A stretch of DNA of 64,000 nucleotides from Rhodococcus sp. 1163 (GTDB taxonomy: Bacteria > Actinomycetota > Actinomycetes > Mycobacteriales > Mycobacteriaceae): the NCBI RefSeq assembly GCF_002091985.1, contig NZ_MKKX01000024.1:122742-186741 (forward strand), written 5' to 3'. Position 1 is the stretch's first letter. Every line of letters begins with the position of its first letter. Position numbers and translations under genes: made by a program. Positions 57,265-64,000 of this stretch are shown piece after piece. Below the pieces are notes generated by a model, which ran no database searches, had not been told where the DNA came from, and worked only from the letters and a program-made list of their open reading frames with translations.

Positions 57265-59430
57265 GTGGCACCGACAATCACCGATACAGCACCCGCCCAG
57301 ACAACCGTCCGCGCGGATGGTGATCTGGACTATCACGCGCTGAACGCGATGCTGAATCTGTATGGCCCCAATGGGGAGATTCAGTTCGAGAAGGACCGCG
57401 AAGCGGCCAACCAATATTTCCTGCAGCACGTCAACCAGAACACCGTGTTCTTTCACGATCTGGATGAAAAGCTGGACTATTTGGTCGAGGAAAACTATTA
57501 CGAGGCAGAGGTTCTCGATCAGTACTCCCGCGAGTTCGTCAAGTTCCTCATCAACCACGCCTACTCGAAGAAGTTCCGCTTCCCGACGTTCCTGGGTGCA
57601 TTCAAGTACTACACCTCGTACACGCTGAAGACGTTCGACGGCAAGCGCTACCTGGAGCGGTTCGAAGATCGCGTCTGCATGGTTGCCCTGACTCTCGGTG
57701 CAGGTGACGAAGCCCTTGCCACCGATCTGGTCGACGAAATCATCGCAGGCCGTTTCCAGCCCGCGACTCCCACTTTTCTCAACTCCGGTAAGAAGCAGCG
57801 CGGCGAGCCGGTTTCGTGCTTCCTGCTGCGCATCGAAGACAACATGGAATCGATCGGTCGATCGATCAACTCCGCACTGCAGCTGTCCAAGCGCGGCGGT
57901 GGAGTTGCGCTGCTGCTCAGTAATATTCGTGAAGCCGGCGCGCCGATCAAGCGAATCGAGAATCAGTCCTCGGGTGTCATTCCGATCATGAAGCTGCTCG
58001 AGGACTCCTTCTCCTACGCGAACCAGCTCGGTGCGCGTCAAGGTGCAGGCGCTGTGTACCTGCATGCGCACCATCCCGACGTCTACAAGTTCCTCGATAC
58101 CAAGCGCGAGAATGCGGACGAGAAGATTCGTATAAAGACGCTCTCACTCGGAATCGTCATCCCGGACATCACGTTCGAATTGGCGAAGAAGAACGAAGAC
58201 ATGTATCTCTTCTCGCCGTACGACGTCGAGCGGATCTACGGGGTGCCGTTCGCGGACATCAACGTCAGTGAGACGTACTACGAGATGGTCGACGACAAGC
58301 GGATCCGCAAGACGAAGATCAAGGCACGCGAGTTCTTCCAGACGCTCGCCGAGCTGCAGTTCGAATCCGGATACCCGTACATCATGTTCGAGGACACCGT
58401 GAATCGGGCCAACCCGGTGAAGGGCAAGATCACTCACTCGAACCTGTGCTCGGAAATCCTGCAGGTCTCGACCCCGTCGACATTCAACGACGATTTGTCG
58501 TACAGCCACGTCGGCAAAGATATTTCCTGCAACCTCGGCTCGCTGAACATCGCCAAGACAATGGATTCGCCAGATTTCGGCAAAACCATCGCAGTGGCAA
58601 TCCGCGGGCTCACGGCCGTGTCCGATCAGACTCACATCTTCTCGGTTCCGTCGATCGAGCAGGGGAACAACGACTCTCACGCAATCGGCCTCGGCCAGAT
58701 GAACCTGCATGGATATTTGGCGCGCGAGCGGATTCACTACGGATCCACCGAGGGCATCGACTTCACGAACATTTACTTCTACACCGTGGTATTTCATGCC
58801 ATCCAGGCGTCCAACCAACTCTCGATCGCGCGCGGTGAATACTTCAAGGGTTTCCCGGACTCCAAGTACGCATCGGGTGAATTCTTCGACAAGTACACCG
58901 ACGAGGTCTGGGAGCCTGCCACGTCCCGCGTCGCCGCGTTGTTCGCCGACGCCGGTGTGCACATTCCGACGCAGGCCGACTGGTCCGCGCTGAAGGCGTC
59001 GGTGCAAGAACACGGCATCTACAACCAGAACCTGCAGGCAGTACCGCCGACGGGATCGATCTCCTACATCAACAACTCGACCTCCTCGATCCACCCGGTT
59101 GCCTCGAAGATCGAGATCCGCAAGGAAGGCAAGATCGGTCGCGTCTATTACCCGGCGCCGTACCTGAACAACGACAACCTGGAGTTCTATCAGGATGCGT
59201 ACGAGATCGGGTACGAGAAGATCATCGACACCTACGCTGCGGCAACGCAACACGTCGATCAGGGGTTGTCCTTGACGTTGTTCTTCAAGGACACGGCCTC
59301 GACCCGCGACATCAACAAGGCGCAGATCTACGCATGGCGTAAGGGAATCAAGACTCTGTACTACATCCGCCTTCGTCAGATGGCGTTGGAAGGCACCGAG
59401 GTTGAAGGTTGCGTGTCCTGCATGCTGTGA
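57265..59430 (+). CDS. nrdE: Class Ib ribonucleoside-diphosphate reductase alpha subunit NrdE
   Basis: 721 residues. Active-site cysteines are in PVSCFLL and NLCSEIL, and the C-terminal shuttle pair in EGCVSCML. The glycyl/thiyl region [11 protein letters not shown] is present. The N-terminal ATP cone of class Ia is absent, typical of NrdE. It reduces ribonucleoside diphosphates. GTG at 57265 has GGAG upstream. nrdF follows after 151 bp with its own candidate control sites. Confidence 0.95.
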   Translation: MAPTITDTAPAQTTVRADGDLDYHALNAMLNLYGPNGEIQFEKDREAANQYFLQHVNQNTVFFHDLDEKLDYLVEENYYEAEVLDQYSREFVKFLINHAYSKKFRFPTFLGAFKYYTSYTLKTFDGKRYLERFEDRVCMVALTLGAGDEALATDLVDEIIAGRFQPATPTFLNSGKKQRGEPVSCFLLRIEDNMESIGRSINSALQLSKRGGGVALLLSNIREAGAPIKRIENQSSGVIPIMKLLEDSFSYANQLGARQGAGAVYLHAHHPDVYKFLDTKRENADEKIRIKTLSLGIVIPDITFELAKKNEDMYLFSPYDVERIYGVPFADINVSETYYEMVDDKRIRKTKIKAREFFQTLAELQFESGYPYIMFEDTVNRANPVKGKITHSNLCSEILQVSTPSTFNDDLSYSHVGKDISCNLGSLNIAKTMDSPDFGKTIAVAIRGLTAVSDQTHIFSVPSIEQGNNDSHAIGLGQMNLHGYLARERIHYGSTEGIDFTNIYFYTVVFHAIQASNQLSIARGEYFKGFPDSKYASGEFFDKYTDEVWEPATSRVAALFADAGVHIPTQADWSALKASVQEHGIYNQNLQAVPPTGSISYINNSTSSIHPVASKIEIRKEGKIGRVYYPAPYLNNDNLEFYQDAYEIGYEKIIDTYAAATQHVDQGLSLTLFFKDTASTRDINKAQIYAWRKGIKTLYYIRLRQMALEGTEVEGCVSCML

Positions 59431-59443
59431 AGCTTTCGTTGTC

Positions 59444-59484
59444 GTAGACCTTGTGTGTACCTGTCGGATACGCACAAGGTCTAC
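59444..59484 (+). terminator. Hairpin after nrdE
   Basis: GTAGACCTTGTG-T-GTA (59444-59459) pairs with TAC-G-CACAAGGTCTAC (59469-59484), one mismatch. No T-run, so it may partly separate nrdHIE from nrdF. Confidence 0.6.
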
Positions 59485-59503
59485 CGCGCACATCTTGTGC
59501 TGA

Positions 59504-60544
<1,041 letters not shown>

Positions 60545-60553
60545 CCTAGGGAC

Positions 60554-60599
60554 GGTGTGGTGTGTTCGGCAACCGGACGGTAGCCGAACACACCACACC
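60554..60599. terminator. Hairpin between convergent nrdF and Nudix genes
   Basis: GGTGTGGTGTGTTCGGC (60554-60570) pairs perfectly with GCCGAACACACCACACC (60583-60599), 12-base loop. It may serve both strands; no long T-run on either side. Confidence 0.75.
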
Positions 60600-60606
60600 G
60601 GGTGCA

Positions 60607-61080
60607 TCAAGTACGAAACCAGGCCTCCACCGAGTCGTCGAGTGCTTTGTCGATTCGCAAACGTGAAGTCTCCGAGAGGGTTTCCGGTAGCGCGTCGGAC
60701 GCGAACCATTCCACTGCCAAATTTTCGTCGTCGGCGACGTACGCTTCCCCTCCAGTGCGGCGGGCTAGGAAAGTGAGATCGAGGTACTGCGCTTGGTCGC
60801 CGTTCGGGTAAGTGATCGGCCCGGTGACGTCGACGCTCGTCAACCGAATCAGTTCCGCATCGATCCCGGTCTCCTCGGTGATCTCGCGTAGTGCCGCGGG
60901 TCCGGGTTCTTCGCCGGGTTCGAGAATGCCCGACACCACTGCCCAGAGGCCGTTGTCGCGTCGCCTCGTGAGGAGTATCCGGTCGTTTTCGTCCAGGACG
61001 ACTGCGCTGACGCCGGAGAGCCAGAGCGGGGCCGTACCCACTCGTCGCCGGAGCGAGAGGACGAACTCGGGTACCGGCAC
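60607..61080 (-). CDS. Nudix hydrolase
   Basis: 157 residues with a complete Nudix box (51-73; GILEPGEEP...REITEETGI). The preceding WLSGVSAVVLDENDRILLTRR is common in ADP-ribose or (d)NTP pyrophosphatases. The substrate is unknown. GTG at 61078-61080 lies one base after the stop of the upstream lipoprotein gene, so the two are co-transcribed. Confidence 0.88.
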   Translation of the reverse strand: MPVPEFVLSLRRRVGTAPLWLSGVSAVVLDENDRILLTRRRDNGLWAVVSGILEPGEEPGPAALREITEETGIDAELIRLTSVDVTGPITYPNGDQAQYLDLTFLARRTGGEAYVADDENLAVEWFASDALPETLSETSRLRIDKALDDSVEAWFRT

Positions 61081-61081
61081 C

Positions 61082-62137
61082 TCAGGAAGCGTATGCGTTG
61101 AGGGAGTTCTGCACGTCCGCAAGAATCGCCCGCGCCGCGACGATGCCGCTCCCGGACCACACTGTGTCGTCTACGGCGAACACGCGGCCGTCCTTCACCG
61201 ATCCGAGCTCGAGCCACGGATCGCTGCGCAGGACCTCGGTTCCGAACGATTCGCCCTCTTCGCCGTCGAAGCGCACGTAGACGATGTCGCCTTCTGCCGC
61301 GAGCAGATCGTCGGGCGCGACGGTGACTTCACCATCGCGTTGGGCGGGTGGGCGCTGAACGCCGATCTCCGCGAGCACCTGGCCGGCGAAGGACGTCGTG
61401 GAATCGGTGACGATGGAATCGGGAAGGAAACGCACGACGGAGGCTTGGGTCTGGGTGGCATCGATGTCGCGGCCGGCCCGCTGAGCGTCGGCACTGAATC
61501 GAGCGAGTTCGTCGAATCCGGTCCGACCACGTCCGAGGGCAGCAGCCGATTGCAAGAACGTGCCCTTCCAACCATCATCGGAGCTCGTGAAGACGGTGGG
61601 TGCGATATCGCTGAGAGCCGCGTAAGTATCCCGGCCCAGTGAATCGGACCCGATGATGAGGTCGGGGGCGAGAGTGGCGACCGCGTCGATGTTCGGAGCG
61701 CCGAGAGTTCCGACGCTCGGAACTCTCGCGATGCCCGGTCCTAGATACAGCTCTTGGTCACCGTCTCCACGAAAGTCGGGGTCGAGCGTCGACGCGCCGA
61801 CGACTCGTTCCCAGACGCCCACCGCGCAGGTGGCATCGAGCGAGGCTGCGTCGAGCACCACGATGCGCATGGGGTCGGCCGGAACGTTGCTTATTCCTTC
61901 GCTGTGGCCGACCGGTCGTACCGATCCTTCTATGCCGGTCGGATCGAGCGGAGCAGGCTCGGGGCATAGACCAGCAGTCTTGCGGTCGTTGCCGACCACA
62001 CCAGCTCCGGCGATATTGGTCGTGCTCCGGACAATGGTCGACGCGTCGTCCGAGGACGAGGGGGGAGTGGAGCACCCGGCTGTGAACAGGGCGACGCCGA
62101 TGGCCAGAATCAGCCCGGCGCGCGGAGTCGAAGTCAC
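61082..62137 (-). CDS. fecB: FecB-like ABC transporter substrate-binding lipoprotein
   Basis: 351 residues. A signal peptide with lipobox FTAGC (Cys22) is followed by a Ser/Asp linker and a periplasmic-binding domain of the iron-siderophore class (MRIVVLDAASLDATCAVG, LAPDLIIGSDS, VYVRFDGEE). It is likely the FecB (Rv3044) orthologue, related to siderophore binding and envelope integrity. GTG at 62135-62137 gives a compact signal peptide; a TTG at 62164 is less likely. No permease or ATPase is adjacent. Confidence 0.82.
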   Translation of the reverse strand: MTSTPRAGLILAIGVALFTAGCSTPPSSSDDASTIVRSTTNIAGAGVVGNDRKTAGLCPEPAPLDPTGIEGSVRPVGHSEGISNVPADPMRIVVLDAASLDATCAVGVWERVVGASTLDPDFRGDGDQELYLGPGIARVPSVGTLGAPNIDAVATLAPDLIIGSDSLGRDTYAALSDIAPTVFTSSDDGWKGTFLQSAAALGRGRTGFDELARFSADAQRAGRDIDATQTQASVVRFLPDSIVTDSTTSFAGQVLAEIGVQRPPAQRDGEVTVAPDDLLAAEGDIVYVRFDGEEGESFGTEVLRSDPWLELGSVKDGRVFAVDDTVWSGSGIVAARAILADVQNSLNAYAS

Positions 62138-62405
62138 GGTCGACAGGCCTGAGGTAGTGGACAACTCGTGCGTTTCCTAACGGGAGTGGGATGCGCTCAC
62201 ACCTTATCGGTCCGCAGCCGTCGGCCCCTTCACATGGTTGTGTGCGCGTGGATTGGTTTCGTTGTTCGGAGGTTCGTACAATCGAATACGACACACGGTA
62301 GGACCGGTTCGGCGCTGCTCTGTGGGACGGTCTACGATTCGTGGAGCGCAAGACACCAGGACGTCGCCTCGTGGTTCGAGGTACGACGCGCATTCAGGAG
62401 GATCA

Positions 62406-64000
62406 GTGACTGCCCTAGCGCCTAGGCCCACTCCCGCTGTGGAAGCGGTGAGGCCTTTTCCGCCGCGGATGGGACCCAAGGGTTCATTCGTTCACAAGGC
62501 GGTGACGACGACAGATCCCAAGGTGTTGGGGATCATGTACATCGTGACATCGATTGCGTTTTTCCTTGTCGGTGGCTTGATGGCGTTGCTCATGCGCGCC
62601 GAGCTGGCGGTACCGGGGATGCAGTTCCTGTCGAACGAGCAGTACAACCAGCTGTTCACCATGCACGGCACGATCATGCTGTTGCTCTACGCGACACCGG
62701 TCGTGTTCGGCTTCGCCAACTACATTCTGCCGCTGCAGATCGGTGCGCCGGACGTGGCGTTCCCGCGGTTGAATGCTTTCTCGTATTGGCTCTACCTGTT
62801 CGGTGCGTTGGTCGCCTCGGCAGGATTCATCACCCCCGGTGGTGCTGCTGACTTCGGTTGGACCGCATACACCCCGCTCTCGAGTGCATTGCATTCGCCG
62901 GGTGTCGGTGCAGACCTGTGGATCATGGGTCTCGCGATCGCTGGTCTCGGCACCATTCTCGGTGCTGTGAACATGATCACGACGGTCATCTGCTTGCGGG
63001 CGCCAGGTATGACGATGTTCCGGATGCCCATTTTCACGTGGAACATCTTGGTCACCAGCATTCTGATTCTTCTTGCTTTCCCGTTGTTGACGGCGGCACT
63101 GTTGGGATTGGCAGCCGATCGACATCTCGGTGCGCATCTGTTCGACCCGGCGACCGGTGGAGTGTTGTTGTGGCAGCACTTGTTCTGGTTCTTCGGCCAC
63201 CCCGAGGTGTACATCATCGCGTTGCCGTTCTTCGGGATCGTGTCCGAGGTGTTCCCGGTCTTCTCGCGTAAGCCGATGTTCGGATACACCACCTTGATCT
63301 ACGCAACGATTGCCATCGCTGCTCTCTCGATCGCGGTGTGGGCCCACCACATGTACGCCACGGGTGCGGTGCTGTTGCCGTTCTTCTCGTTCATGACGTT
63401 CTTGATCGCGATTCCGACCGGTGTGAAGATCTTCAACTGGATCGGCACTTTGTGGCGAGGTCAGGTGACACTGGAAACCCCGATGCTGTTCGCATTCGGC
63501 TTCTTGATCACGTTCCTCTTCGGCGGTCTCTCCGGTGTCCTGCTCGCCAGCCCGCCGATCGACTTCCACGTCACCGACACCTATTTCCTGGTGGCGCACT
63601 TCCACTACGTGGTCTTCGGCACGGTGGTGTTCGCAACGTTCTCGGGCATCTACTTCTGGTTCCCGAAGATGACCGGCCGGATGATGGACGAGACGCTGGG
63701 CAAGTGGCACTTCTGGCTCACGTTCCTCGGCTTCCATGGCACTTTCCTGGTCCAGCACTGGCTCGGTAACGAGGGCATGCCGCGTCGCTACGCCGACTAC
63801 CTGGCCTCCGATGGATTCACCACGCTGAACATCATCTCCACCATCGGTGCGTTCGTGCTCGGTGCTTCGACACTGCCGTTCGTATGGAACGTCTTCAAGT
63901 CCTATCGCTACGGCGAGGTGGTCACCGTGGACGATCCTTGGGGCTACGGCAACTCGCTGGAATGGGCCACATCATGCCCACCGCCGCGGCACAACTTCAC
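62406..64000 (+). CDS. ctaD: Cytochrome c oxidase subunit I (aa3), C-terminus cut by window end
   Basis: 531 codons in the window, no stop reached. Haem and copper ligands are visible: [31 protein letters not shown] and [10 protein letters not shown]. About 12 membrane segments. It is the haem a3-CuB core of the terminal oxidase that pumps protons in the bcc-aa3 supercomplex. GTG at 62406 has AGGAGG nine bases upstream. The 268-bp region before it also holds the fecB promoter. Confidence 0.95.
   Translation, partial: MTALAPRPTPAVEAVRPFPPRMGPKGSFVHKAVTTTDPKVLGIMYIVTSIAFFLVGGLMALLMRAELAVPGMQFLSNEQYNQLFTMHGTIMLLLYATPVVFGFANYILPLQIGAPDVAFPRLNAFSYWLYLFGALVASAGFITPGGAADFGWTAYTPLSSALHSPGVGADLWIMGLAIAGLGTILGAVNMITTVICLRAPGMTMFRMPIFTWNILVTSILILLAFPLLTAALLGLAADRHLGAHLFDPATGGVLLWQHLFWFFGHPEVYIIALPFFGIVSEVFPVFSRKPMFGYTTLIYATIAIAALSIAVWAHHMYATGAVLLPFFSFMTFLIAIPTGVKIFNWIGTLWRGQVTLETPMLFAFGFLITFLFGGLSGVLLASPPIDFHVTDTYFLVAHFHYVVFGTVVFATFSGIYFWFPKMTGRMMDETLGKWHFWLTFLGFHGTFLVQHWLGNEGMPRRYADYLASDGFTTLNIISTIGAFVLGASTLPFVWNVFKSYRYGEVVTVDDPWGYGNSLEWATSCPPPRHNF

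Noticed and set aside
62484..63758. Minus-strand open frame of about 424 codons
   Set aside because: Antisense to ctaD, whose plus-strand frame has all haem and copper ligands.

Overview
The window is chromosomal DNA of a GC-rich mycolic-acid actinobacterium, most likely a Rhodococcus or close relative (inferred from gene content and order). The evidence is the many GTG starts, a whiB7 gene, an Lsr2 homologue, an AdnAB resection pair, a resuscitation-promoting-factor protein, an FprB-type reductase, and tRNAs without encoded CCA. Three blocks follow Mycobacterium tuberculosis gene order as I remember it: about Rv3204-Rv3193 (bases 366-23195), Rv3105c-Rv3100c (32327-37388) and Rv3055-Rv3043c (54664-64000).

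Bases 1-24100: the tail of a MocR-type regulator; an alkyltransferase-like protein with an alpha/beta hydrolase; then adnA-adnB, a DoxX protein, a K+ channel, nudC, mycoredoxin and uvrD2. whiB7 follows with a full leader (WhiB7-type promoter, 85-codon leader ORF, intrinsic terminator). Next come an ABC1 kinase-like protein, an orphan ThiF/cyclodehydratase-like protein, a DUF2342 protein, a PDZ-Lon protease, a PPA1309-family protein, a large UPF0182 membrane protein and an Rpf-like muralytic enzyme behind a candidate c-di-AMP riboswitch.

Bases 24600-32100: initiator tRNA, a FadD12-like acyl-CoA synthetase with a CRP-like site upstream, an ECF42-type sigma factor with its DGPF (YCII) partner, two acyl-CoA dehydrogenases behind a palindromic operator candidate, and hisN.

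Bases 32300-44200: prfB, an MscS channel, a small anchored protein, ftsE, ftsX, smpB, a decayed EamA transporter gene, an NAD(P)-binding protein, tmRNA (ssrA), phosphoglucomutase, an MFS transporter, a DsbA-like protein and tRNA-Ala. SmpB and tmRNA act together in trans-translation. ftsX is flanked on both sides by short tandem repeats that share a core.

Bases 44260-53050: lsr2, fprB, a secreted amidase, a G3E GTPase and a molybdenum-cofactor cluster (moaE, a fused moaC-mogA gene and moeA on the minus strand; moaA and moaD on the plus strand).

Bases 53050-64000: nadE, a fructosamine-kinase-like gene, a TetR regulator divergent from an FMN reductase, the class Ib ribonucleotide reductase genes nrdH-nrdI-nrdE and nrdF with NrdR-box candidates, a Nudix hydrolase, a FecB-like lipoprotein and the start of ctaD.

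I found no CRISPR array, prophage, insertion sequence or biosynthetic gene cluster. The unusual material is mainly regulatory or small scale: the whiB7 leader, the repeats around ftsX, the broken transporter, the orphan ThiF-like gene and several candidate operators.
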